A stretch of 64,000 nt of DNA from contig NC_087068.1 in assembly GCF_963678635.1 (NCBI RefSeq), forward strand, positions 29,700,318 through 29,764,317, read 5' to 3'. Positions within the stretch are counted from its first letter, which is position 1. Each line of letters begins with the position of its first letter. The notes under the pieces were generated by a model. That model saw only the letters and a list, made by a program, of their open reading frames with translations. It was not told the DNA's origin and searched no databases. A program made the position numbers and the translations under genes. Below are positions 1 through 10,700 of this stretch, piece after piece. This DNA comes from Symsagittifera roscoffensis (taxonomy: Eukaryota; Xenacoelomorpha; Acoela; Convolutidae).

Positions 1-1755
1 TTTTCTTTCGTTCAGTAATATTCTCTTTTTTGTCCCTTTTTCCCAATCAATGTTTGCAGCCACTTCATTCAATTTGGTCATATGGTAAATATATATATAT
101 GTATTTTAAAAAATTTTACCACGATGATTTTTGTGAGATATTAGATATGATTATGTTTTTTCATAACGAATGTTTTTTTATGCAGATTTTTTTTGATGCA
201 GTTTTTTTAAATCCAGTTTGTACATTGTAGCTTATGCCCGTCCGATCACTAGACTGTAATGGATGTGTTTTTTGATGAAATGGACTTATAGCCAAAATGA
301 AAAACTTTCCTATTTTCTTGACATTTAAGGCAATATAACTGAAGCAATGATTAGCACTCAACAAAAAAGATATCCATAAGATTCTTTTATTTCAAACAAC
401 TACTGCTCAAGAGTAGCAACGACTGGTTTGACCTTCAGAAGCAAATACAAACAATTTTTACTGATTACATTTTTTAATTGTTGACCTTTCAACATACAGT
501 CTCATAATTGATACAAATTATGAAGAAAACTGTCAAGCGAAGCGATTATTTACAGAAAAAAAAGTACGGTATATTTATGTTTTTTCAATTAACACGCCAG
601 CAAGTTAAAATGTGGACTCAAATTCTGAATGTAGACGTGTCTTAAATAATTTTTTCAATAAACGTGAACAATTGGAATTATTGATGAGTTAACATATTGA
701 TAGCGCATCCAGGCTATAGCCGGTAGATCCAAATCGACCGACCCAAATTTTGTTTCCAGCTTTATTAAAGTGACAAGTTCAAAGTCATAGCAAGAGAAAA
801 CACATACAAATAAAAAGAGAACAATCGAATAATGAAATTTGCACGAAACGTTGAACACAACATTTAAAAATGCGATGCATACTAATCAAAATAACCAAAA
901 TGATTTGGTCTTTATTTTAACCCACTGAAATAACTGAATAAAGCATATTTTAGGTTTGTAAGAGGTTTGTAAGATGCGGCTTAAGATCATTTACCCAAAT
1001 TAGAATACCGCTCAAAAAAAAAATTTTTCAGCATTTTGACCACTGCTTGACAGAATGATTCGCAGTCAAAAATTTAATTACTTTCAGCTGCTTCAACAAA
1101 CTTTGCCCAACTTTCAATTTATACGAGAAACTTGTATTTTGATTATTTTGTTTTACTAAAAAGTTGGCATGTTTGTTTTTCATTTTTTTTAAGCTTCAGA
1201 GCTTTTTTTGATTGCTCATTTTTTGAGACTTTATGATACATCTTTTGAGCTTTGCAAAATTATAAAATTATGTTTGCACAAATTAAAACTCAAAAAAATT
1301 TTATCAAATTTTCAGTATAGGATTTTTGAGTCTAGTGCTAATCATTTTTCAAATAGCATAATATTTTGAATCTAAACTTTGTATCTAATGAGTTTAAGTG
1401 GATTCTGCAACAATATCGCTCTCTTTGATCTTTTGTTTATTTTGATTGTTCAGACAGAACATGGCAGGTCTTAAGTCTTATCTCAGGATTCCACAGACAT
1501 ACTTAGACAAGCAGTGGGTGTATATTAAAAACAGTTTGGCCTTGTAATGAAAAGTTGCAGCGTTTTTTTGATCAAATAATTTATTGTGTTTTTATCTGTT
1601 CTCCGAAGTTTTGGCGCATGGAAGTTATTACTTGTAATGTTACTTGGGTTAGTGCATGGAAGTTAAAACAAAATAATGGTCAAAACACAAATTTACCAAT
1701 TGTGACGCAGTTTCAGTTCCGACCAGAAAGGGGAAAGGAATTTTGTATGGGTTAA
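1..1755. other. AT-rich intergenic sequence, no gene recognised
   Basis: Only short open frames occur here, none with a recognisable domain, signal peptide or convincing splice structure. The stretch is poly-A/T rich. I see no tandem repeat, RNA gene or transposon terminus in it. It precedes the promoter-like part of the decayed LTR element. Confidence 0.6.
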
Positions 1756-1759
1756 TCCT

Positions 1760-2030
1760 AGTTTTTTTATATATAGTTTTGGTTCGCTGTGTCACCCGGT
1801 CGGATTGGCAATGTACTATATAAATACATATATATTGTTAAGCTCACTGTGTTGAGCTGGTCAATTGACCTTGAAGGTAAAACTATCAAAGAGTTTAGTT
1901 TATACCGTTAGAACCTGAATAAAGAGTTTACGAACCAGTTGACTGATTTATGCTATCAGCCTTACTAACGTTTAGCTCGCCAATCCGTTCGGATTCAATG
2001 TTAACATTAAGCATACTTAAGGGTATGACA
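1760..2030 (+). repeat. Probable 5' LTR remnant, left edge uncertain
   Basis: The segment contains a TATATAA box at 1817-1823 and an AATAAA signal at 1918-1923, about 95 bp downstream, the order expected for U3-R. It ends in TATGACA directly before the primer-binding site. No second LTR exists in the window, so the left boundary is a guess and the ends cannot be confirmed. Confidence 0.5.
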
Positions 2031-2048
2031 TGGCGCAGTCAGCAGGAT
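2031..2048 (+). other. Primer-binding site of decayed Ty3/gypsy element
   Basis: TGGCGCAGTCAGCAGGAT begins with the TGG that pairs with a tRNA 3' CCA end. It sits between the LTR-like region and gag. It resembles the tRNA-Ser-type site of 17.6/297-like elements. Confidence 0.65.
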
Positions 2049-2089
2049 CTACAGAAACCCACTCAGCATTAATTCATTTTGGGAGAAAG

Positions 2090-3060
2090 CATCAGCGGAG
2101 CCCCCTCTAGATTGGAGTAAATGGGCAAAAGACGGAATAGAGAACCAAAATCTGCTAGGTGAAAAACCTGATATTACTCTGCCAACTTAACCATTCTTAG
2201 AAGTCGGAATACAAGGAGAAACCGATGCGCAACGAAGAAACAGAGAGGTTAGAAACCAAGAGAAAAAGTATATTGGGAAAATAGATGCCAAAGAGCAAGA
2301 GACAAGGGCGTTATGTGCAACTCAGTAATCTGGGACGAAGCGGATGCGAGAGTACGAAGCTATTTATTCCTATGTCCAGGCATGGAAGGACAAAGACAAG
2401 GTTAACAAAAATTACGAACAAAAGTATACAAACGACAACGACAAGAGAATTAAAACAAGTATTGGAAGACATTTTTATCAAACAAAGAATCAAAGCATTC
2501 GAAAGATACAATTTTATCTGCCGTAAGCAGAGAAAAAATGAAACACTGGAACAATTCTACGCGGATCTGGTAGAACTAGCTTCCCGTGCAGACTGTGGAG
2601 ACAAGGAAGATGAATGGGTTCGTGATATGTTCACCGCGCACATGGACAATGAAAAAATTGCCGAGGAATTGTTAGCGGAAACGAGAACGCCATAGGATGC
2701 ATACGAATATGCAATAAGACGCGAAAAGGGCACCGAACACAGCAAAAATATGAAATTGAATCCAATCGGACCCACCTCGCCTGTGACAATAAAACAAAAT
2801 CCAACCCAGAGGAGGTCGTGGCGGATTTTCTCCAAGTTTCCAGAACAACAATAGAGGAAAATACTCGCGTGGAGCACAAAACCAAAACAGAAGAGGAAAT
2901 CAAAACAGAGGTCCGCAGAACTAAACCTTCCAAAAACAGTGATATAAGTGTTGAAAACCTTTCAGCCCTAACCATCTACAAACGTGCCCAGTCCGGGATA
3001 AAATTTGCACGAAATGTGCAAAACGGGGACACTATGCGAAATCATTCTTAAGATGTTTAA
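2090..3060 (+). pseudogene. gag: Broken gag of decayed Ty3/gypsy element
   Basis: A capsid-like stretch is readable around 2440-2700, with the FERYNFICRKQ and EWVRDMFTAHM signatures typical of Ty3/gypsy capsids. An in-frame TAG at about 2693 follows ETRTP, and homologous coding continues beyond it (DAYEYAIRREKG). In a different frame near 3000 a zinc knuckle is visible as CTKCAKRGHYAKSF. The last cysteine of CX2CX4HX4C has become Phe (TTC), so the knuckle is dead as well as out of frame. Several stops and shifts separate the parts. Structural capsid/nucleocapsid origin is clear and current function is very unlikely. Confidence 0.75.
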
Positions 3061-3913
3061 GGCTAACTTTTAGTAATGGGCCAACAAAGGAATGGTCTAA
3101 ATGATAAAAATGCGAAGCCAGGTGTTGCAAATTTGTTATCTTACCTTTAAAAACGGCTAGCTAATCGTAATCGAACCTGTCGTACGTTTCGTATTTCAAA
3201 TATGATAATGATCAACGTTTGTTTGATTCAGATTATGACGCAACCGCCAATAAGTCAATAAGCAGTTTGAAACACATCCATTAGAAATAGAACGAAACAG
3301 TCCAACAAGATGGTGTGATATATGCAGAACTGACTTGTTTGAATAGAAACATGAGCTTTTGTTTCAGCTTTGGATCGCTCGGTGTTTGTGAGCGAACAAT
3401 GCAAGATACTAGCCCACAAGTAGTTCAGAAAACTTTCGAAACAATGTGGATAAGTTCGATACGTAGGCTGATATATCATGTTTGTAACAAAATGACATCC
3501 CATTTTTACCATGATAGTACCAAGCTTCTGTCGGGCTCAAACTCGAAAGAAATGTTCAAACTCAAAAGATTCTGCAAATTATGTAGTAAATGTTTTTACA
3601 AAGCAACATATTTGAAAATCTTAGCTTAACGTTCCGACAGCTCCACGAAGTGGTAAGTAACTATGGCTTGTGATGAGTTTCGTTTTTCAGATAAAGTAAG
3701 CTTTCTTTAAAATAACAATGAAGACGAATCGAGAAATGACAATGAAAACGAACCTCACGAAACTGAAGATAACAACCCAGTTTCTTTTCCTAAATTCACG
3801 TCTTACAACGGATGGAAGAACTGCAGAGATAGCTACTCCTTGTTGGCAATAGCAGACACATTCGAAATCAATAAACGGTAAAAATCAGTGATGAAAATTA
3901 AAATGGAAATATT
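3061..3913. other. Gag-pol junction region, unrecognised
   Basis: This lies between the broken zinc knuckle and the protease. A 104-codon open frame at 3315-3629 is rich in Cys, Phe and Ser and matches nothing I recognise. The rest is interrupted in all frames. It may be decayed linker sequence or a small insertion; the sequence does not decide. Confidence 0.4.
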
Positions 3914-4252
3914 GTGAAACTCAAAACAAAGTCTGCTAAAATACTAGCCATCGCGGATTCAGGGAGTTCAATTTCATTTCTAAATGAAACAACGGCACGT
4001 CGAGTACACCAAAATGATAAATCCACTGTTAAAAAAATGCCGCCGGAAGATACAGCACGAATTCTAGCATGCTATAATGGAAAAGTTACCGTTCCGAAAG
4101 AACGACTAAATCTAACAAAAGAATCCGGTGGGTGGCCTATCGAATTGGCCCCATTTATTGTGGTGGACGACCAAAACGCAAACATTCTTGGTCGTAATCT
4201 ACTCCCAAACATCGGCATAAAATTAGTTCAAGAAAAGACACAATATAAATAG
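3914..4252 (+). pseudogene. Retropepsin-like protease fragment
   Basis: The open frame reads IADSGSSISFLNE near its start, the catalytic Asp-Ser-Gly of a retroviral-type aspartic protease. It ends with ANILGRNLLPNIGIKL, the hydrophobic-hydrophobic-Gly element near the C-terminus of this fold. The size is right for the domain. It is listed as a pseudogene because the upstream gag and downstream RT are broken and no start codon is expected for a polyprotein domain. Its 3' part, from 4067, is duplicated at 6793. Confidence 0.8.
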
Positions 4253-5109
4253 GTCTTGAATATAATAGAAGAAGACAAATCACACCCGGAGATAAAACAA
4301 TGGGAAGAAAAAATTTCACAAATTTATCTGTTAGAATCGGAAAGGCAAAAAACCATGTTATGAAAACACAATTTATCTTGGCGTTAAACCCATTCAATAA
4401 AAGGGTCGACGTATTCCGATCCACCAACAGGAAAGGGTGGAAAATGAACTCAACAAACTACTCGACCAAAAACATATTATAAAATTGGAAAGTTGTTCCG
4501 ACAAGCAATTCATCAGCGCGATTATAAAAAAAGTAAAAAAGGATCAAACAGTCAAACTCGCGTTAGATTCGAAGCAAATTATTAAATTCATTCACAAAAA
4601 CAAGTATCAGATGCCGAACATTGCACAAACAATAACATTGCACAAACGATAAAATCCGACCCCAAAGAACAAACATTGTTCTCATCCCTTGACTTACGAT
4701 ACGCATATTCACAAATCCTTTTGGATAAGAAAAAAAGAGAACAGTGCAATTTTAGTCTCATTGGAGGAAACGCCACGGGAACATACCAGTTCTAAACCGC
4801 AAAATTCCAAAAAGCAATTGATTTGACATTGACTAATTGTACAAATACATATAAGTATCTAGATGACATCTTGATTATTACAACAGATTCAGTAGAAAAA
4901 CATAAAGATACACTGGAAAAAGTTCTTCGCAAACTGGACCAAGAAATTCTTGCGATATCATTGGATAAATGTAAATTTGCTTGCAAACAAAATGAATGGC
5001 TTAGGTTTCACATTGATAGCAAACGAACTACTCCTCTATCAGTTTTGATGTTCCAAATTTTGTATTGAAAGCAATGGAATGTTTGTGCTCGGGGCGGGTT
5101 ATTTTTTTT
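4067..5109 (+). repeat. Segment duplicated at 6793-7835 (copy 1)
   Basis: From 4067 to 5109, covering protease end, RT and the first 69 bp of satellite, this matches 6793-7835 at a constant offset of 2726 with no difference I could find. Identity ends in the poly-T run on the right. On the left, copy 1 continues into protease while copy 2 joins satellite. Confidence 0.9.
4253..5040 (+). pseudogene. pol: Truncated reverse transcriptase of decayed Ty3/gypsy element
   Basis: RT blocks are readable across broken frames: TVKLALDSKQI, then LFSSLDLRYAYSQILLDKK (the catalytic Asp of block A), and after a TAA near 4795, YKYLDDILIITT (the YxDD active site) at about 4850. LDKCKFACKQNEWLRFHID follows, the start of the thumb/connection. 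The reading is lost exactly at 5040, where the next base begins a satellite unit. Palm residues are intact as letters, but stops make translation impossible. Confidence 0.85.
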
Positions 5110-5703
5110 CCAGACAAATGTTCACTTCCTAAATGGCCGTTCTTGACGGAATTTTTAAATATAATTCGAAAGATTCTTGTCCTAAGCTTAAATTTGAAGA
5201 GATATTTCACTTGTGATGTGTTTTCGTAAAATTATGGGGGTTTAAAGATAGCCATGTTGACTAATTTGCGACAATTCACGCGCGATATATTTCCCGCTTT
5301 TAAATCGTAAGCTGAGACTTCGAATTTAGAAGTCAATCACGTTTTTTGTTACTTTTAGAAGTCTGCTGTTCGATCGCAGAATTGGCCTTCCTTTTAACAA
5401 TAGAAATGAACTAAAATTAAGAAAAATTCAGAAGTCAAATCGCGAAAAAGTAATATTGAGCCTGAACAAATTTTAAGACTTTTCCTGATAAAAAAGTTAT
5501 CGCGAGCTATATAAGAGTATTCACTACTTTCATTACTCTGAAAAAAATTTGCCGAATAGGGATAGGTTTTTGGATCTTTGCGTTTACAGAGAGGGACACC
5601 ACCGCACGGACACCACTTTACTCATTTGAAGTTTTATATCAAAAAGTATTCGACACCAGTTAAAAGGCAGTCGAAAATTCAGGTCTTTGCCCTTGTATAC
5701 CAG
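5041..5703 (+). repeat. Longest (663-bp) satellite unit, candidate founder
   Basis: This first unit keeps about 190 bp missing from all later units: a stretch around 5135-5310 with CTTGACGG, GATATTTCAC, GGGGGTTTAAAGATAGCCA and ACGCGCGATATATTTC. The same stretch is present in both arms of the complete foldback element and in the lone arm at 20214-20640. It is therefore the unit closest to the transposon arm. The 460-bp and 240-bp classes look like successive internal deletions or replacements of it. Confidence 0.7.
5508..5515 (+). promoter_or_regulatory. TATA-like box recurring in long satellite units
   Basis: GAGCTATATAAGAG precedes TATTCACTACTTTCATTACTC. The TATATAAG core recurs in many long units (for example near 8030, 8970, 13250, 15115 and 16295). 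In another subset it is degraded to GAGCTGGATAAGAG. It could drive satellite transcription, but only the motif supports this. Confidence 0.3.
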
Positions 5704-6792
5704 CAGTTTTGATGTTCCAACATTTGTTTTGAAAGTAACAGAACATTTGTGCTCGGGGCGTGTTATCTTTTTAATTGAATTCATTCTTTTACCGAATAGG
5801 GATAGGTTTTTGGATCTTTGCGTTTACAGAGAGGGACACCACTGCGCGGACACCATTTTACTGGCCTTAAACTTTGTATCAAAAAGTATTCGACACCAGT
5901 AAAGAGGCAGTCAAAAATTCAGGTCTTTACCCTCATATACGAGCAGTTTTAATGTTCCAATTTTTGTATTGAAAGTAACGGGATGTTTGTGCTCGGGGCG
6001 GTTGATTTTTTTTTCTTCAGACAAATGTTCACTTTCTAAACAGCCGTTTTTTTTGTGACTTTCACAATTCTGCTGTTCGATCGCAGAATTTTCCTTCCTT
6101 TTAACAATAGAAATGAACTAAATTTTAAAAAACTCAGAAGTCAAATCGCGAAAAAAGTATATTGGAGCCTGAACAAATTTTATGACTTTTACTGATAAAA
6201 CGTTATCGCGAGCTGGATAAGAGTACTCACTACTTTCCTTACTCTGAAAAAAGTTTCCTGAATAGGGATAGGTTTTTGGATCTTTGCGTTTACAGAGAGG
6301 GACACCACTGCGCGGACACCACTTTACTGGCCTGAAATTTTGTAACAAAAAGTGTTCGACACCAGTTAACTGGCAGTCAAAAATTCAAGTCTTGGCCCTC
6401 ATATACGAGCAGTTTTGAGGTTCCAACTTTTGTATTGAAAGTAATGGAATGTTTGTGCTCGGGCGGGTTATTTTTTTTTCAGACAAATGTTCACTTTCTA
6501 AATAGCCGTTTTTTGTGACTTTCACAATTCTGCTGTTCGATCGCAAAATTTCCTTCCTTTTAACAATAGAAATGAACTAAAATTAAAAAAACTCAGAAGT
6601 CAAATCGCGAAAAAGTAATATTGAGCCTGAACAAACTTTAAGAATTTTCCTGATAAAAACTTTTCGCGAGCTATATAAGAGTACTCACTACTTTCATTAC
6701 TCTGAAAAAAATTGCTGAATAGGGAAAGGTTTTTGAATCTTTGCGTTTACAGAGAGGGACACCACTGCGCGGACATCACTTTACTGGATTAG

Positions 6793-7766
6793 GCATGCTA
6801 TAATGGAAAAGTTACCGTTCCGAAAGAACGACTAAATCTAACAAAAGAATCCGGTGGGTGGCCTATCGAATTGGCCCCATTTATTGTGGTGGACGACCAA
6901 AACGCAAACATTCTTGGTCGTAATCTACTCCCAAACATCGGCATAAAATTAGTTCAAGAAAAGACACAATATAAATAGGTCTTGAATATAATAGAAGAAG
7001 ACAAATCACACCCGGAGATAAAACAATGGGAAGAAAAAATTTCACAAATTTATCTGTTAGAATCGGAAAGGCAAAAAACCATGTTATGAAAACACAATTT
7101 ATCTTGGCGTTAAACCCATTCAATAAAAGGGTCGACGTATTCCGATCCACCAACAGGAAAGGGTGGAAAATGAACTCAACAAACTACTCGACCAAAAACA
7201 TATTATAAAATTGGAAAGTTGTTCCGACAAGCAATTCATCAGCGCGATTATAAAAAAAGTAAAAAAGGATCAAACAGTCAAACTCGCGTTAGATTCGAAG
7301 CAAATTATTAAATTCATTCACAAAAACAAGTATCAGATGCCGAACATTGCACAAACAATAACATTGCACAAACGATAAAATCCGACCCCAAAGAACAAAC
7401 ATTGTTCTCATCCCTTGACTTACGATACGCATATTCACAAATCCTTTTGGATAAGAAAAAAAGAGAACAGTGCAATTTTAGTCTCATTGGAGGAAACGCC
7501 ACGGGAACATACCAGTTCTAAACCGCAAAATTCCAAAAAGCAATTGATTTGACATTGACTAATTGTACAAATACATATAAGTATCTAGATGACATCTTGA
7601 TTATTACAACAGATTCAGTAGAAAAACATAAAGATACACTGGAAAAAGTTCTTCGCAAACTGGACCAAGAAATTCTTGCGATATCATTGGATAAATGTAA
7701 ATTTGCTTGCAAACAAAATGAATGGCTTAGGTTTCACATTGATAGCAAACGAACTACTCCTCTATC
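6793..7766 (+). pseudogene. Second copy of protease/RT fragment inside the satellite
   Basis: This repeats the retropepsin tail (ILGRNLLPNIGI) and the RT blocks, including YKYLDDILIITT, with the same stops as the copy at 4067-5040. On the left it joins satellite sequence in the middle of a unit (ACTTTACTGG then ATTAGGCATGC). On the right it runs into satellite at the same RT base as copy 1. A second independent insertion cannot give the same right junction, so this is a duplication of a piece that already included retroelement and satellite. Confidence 0.85.
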
Positions 7767-10700
7767 AGTTTTGATGTTCCAAATTTTGTATTGAAAGCAA
7801 TGGAATGTTTGTGCTCGGGGCGGGTTATTTTTTTTTCAGACAAATGTTCACTTTCTAAATAGCCGTTTTTTGTGACTTTCACAATTCTGCTGTTCGATCG
7901 CAAAATTTCTTTCCTTTTAACAATAGAAATGAAATAAATTTAAAAAAACTCAGAAGTCAAATCGCGAAAAAGTAATATTGAAGCTGAACAAATTTTAAGA
8001 ATTTTCCTGATAAAAAATGTTCGCGAGCTATATAAGAGTACTCACTACTTTCATTACTCTGAAAAAAAAATTGCTGAACAGGGAAAGGTTTTTGAATCTT
8101 TGCGTTTACAGAGAGGGACATCACTGCGCGGACACCACTTTACTGGTCTGAAATTTTGTATCAAAAAGAATACGACACCAGTTAAGAGGCAGTCAAAAAT
8201 TCAGGTCTTTGCCCTTGTATACCAGCAGTTTTGATGTTCCAACAATTGTATTGAAAGTAACATAATATTTGTGCTCGGGCGTGTTATCTTTTTAATTGAA
8301 TTTAATCTTTTACCGATTAGGGATAGGTTTTTGGATCTTTGCATTTACAGACAGGGACACCACTGCGCGGGCATTACTTTACTGGTCTGAAATTTTGTAT
8401 CAAAAAGTATTCGACATCAGTTAAGAGGCAGTCAAAAATTCAGGTCTTTACCCCTGTATGCCAGCAGTTTTGATATTCCAACATTTGTATTGAAAGTAAC
8501 AGAATATTTGTGCTCGGGGCGGGTTATCTTTTTAATTGAATTTAATCTTTTACCGAATAGGGATAGGTTTTTGGATCTTTGCGTTTACAGACAGGGACAC
8601 CACTGCGCGGGCACCACTTTACTGGTCTGAAATTTTGTAACAAAAAGTGTTCGACACCAGTTAACTGGCAGTCAAAAATTCAGGTCTTGGCCATCATATA
8701 CGAGCAATTTTGAGGTTCCAACTTTTGTATTGAAAGTAATGGAATGTTTGTGCTCGGGGCGGGTTATTTTTTTTTCAGACAAATGTTCACTTTCTAAATA
8801 GCTGTTTTTTGTGACTTTCACAATTCTGCTGTTCGATCGCAAAATTTCATTCCTTTTAACAATAGAAATGAACTAAATTTAAAAAAACTCAGAAGTCAAA
8901 TCGCGAAAAAGTAATATTGAGCCTGAACAAATTTTAAGAATTTTCCTGATAAAAAATTTTCGCGAGCTATATAAGAGTACTCATTACTTTCATTACTCTG
9001 AAAAAAAAAATTGCTGAATAGGGATAGGTTTTTGGATCTTTGCGTTTACAGAGAGGGACACCACTGCACGGACACCACTTTACTGGTCTGAAAATTTGTA
9101 TCAAAAAGTATACGACACCAGTTAAGAGGCAGTCAAAAATTCAGGTCTTTGCCCTTGTATACTAGCAGTTTTGATGTTCCAACAATTGTATTGAAAGTAA
9201 CAGAATATTTGTGCTCGGGCGTGTTATCTTTTTAATTGAATTTAATCTTTTACCAAATAGGGATAGGTTTTTGGATCTTTGCGTTTACAGACAGGGACGC
9301 CACTGCGCGGGCACCACTTTACTGGTCTGATAATTTGTATCAAAAAGTATTCGACATCAGTTGAGAGGCAGTCAAAAATTCAGGTCTTTGCCCTTGTATA
9401 CCAGCAGTTTTGATGTTCAAACATTTGTATTGAAAGTAACAGAATATTTGTGCTCGGGGCGGGTTATCTTTTTAATTGAATTTATTCTTTTACCGAATAG
9501 GGATAGGTTTTTGGATCTTTGCGTTTACAGAGAGGGACACCACTGCGCGGACACCACTTTATTGTTCTGAAATTTTGTATCAAAAAGTATTCGACACCAG
9601 TTAAGAGGCAGTCGAAAATCAGGTCTTTGCCCTTGTATACCAGCAGTTTTGATGTTCCAACATTTGTTTTGAAAGTAACAGAACAATTTTGCTCGGGGCG
9701 TGTTATCTTTTTAATTGAATTTAATCTTTTACCAAATAGGGATAGTTTTTTGGATCTTTGCGTTTACAGAGAGGGACACCACTGCGCGGACACCACTTTA
9801 CTGGTCTGAAATTTTGTATCAAAAAGTATTCGACACCAGTTAAGAGGCAGTCGAAAATTCAGGTCTTTGCCCTCGTATACCAGCAGTTTTGATGTTCCAA
9901 CATTTGTTTTGAAAGTAACAGAACATTTATGCTCGGGGCGTGTTATCTTTTTAATTGAATTTATTCTTTTACCGAATAGGGATAGGTTTTTGGATCTTTG
10001 CGTTTACAGAGAGGGACACCACTTTGCGGACACCACTTTACTGGTCTTAAATTTTGTATCAAAAAGTATTCGACATCAGTTAAGAGGCAGTCAAAAATTC
10101 AGGTCTTTGCCCTTGTATATCAGCAGTTTTGATGTTCCAACATTTGTATTGAAAGTAACAGAATATTTGTGCTCGGGGCGTGTTATCTTTTTAATTGAAT
10201 TTAATCTTTTACCATATAGGGATAGGTTTTTGGATCTTTGCGTTTACAGAGAGGGACACCACTGCACGGACACCACTTTACTGGTCTGAAATTTTGTATC
10301 AAAAAGTATACGACACCAGTTAAGAGGCAGTCAAAAATTCAGGTCTTTGCCCTTGTATACCAGCAGTTTTGATGTTCCAACAATTGTATTGAAAGTAACA
10401 GATTATTTGTGCTCGGGCGTGTTATCTTTTTAATTGAATTTAATCTTTTACCAAATAGGGATAGGTTTTTGGATCTTTGCGTTTACAGACAGGGACACCA
10501 CTGCGCGGGCACCACTTTACTGGTCTGATAATTTGTATCCAAAAGTATTCGACATCAGTTAAGAGGCAGTCAAAAATTCAGGTCTTTGCCCTTGTATACC
10601 AGCAGTTTTGATGTTCAAACATTTGTATTGAAAGTAACAGAATATTTGTGCTCGGGGCGGGTTATCTTTTTAAATGAATTTATTCTTTTACCGAATAGGG

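Larger units (their letters stand above)
1760..5040 (+). mobile_element. Decayed Ty3/gypsy LTR retrotransposon, 3' half missing
   Basis: An LTR-like segment ends directly before a TGGCGCAGTC primer-binding site. Gag, protease and RT remnants follow in the normal Ty3/gypsy order. Reading frames are broken by stops and indels throughout. The element stops abruptly inside RT at 5040, where satellite sequence begins, so RNase H, integrase and the 3' LTR are absent. It is a different family from elements A and B further right, with different PBS, LTR and Gag. The primer-binding site resembles the tRNA-Ser type of 17.6/297-like elements; that is from memory of the family and was not searched. Confidence 0.8.

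Noticed and set aside
3315-3629. 104-codon ORF in the decayed Ty3/gypsy element
   Set aside because: Unrecognised and inside a decayed element. It could be an insertion, but there are no boundaries to support that.
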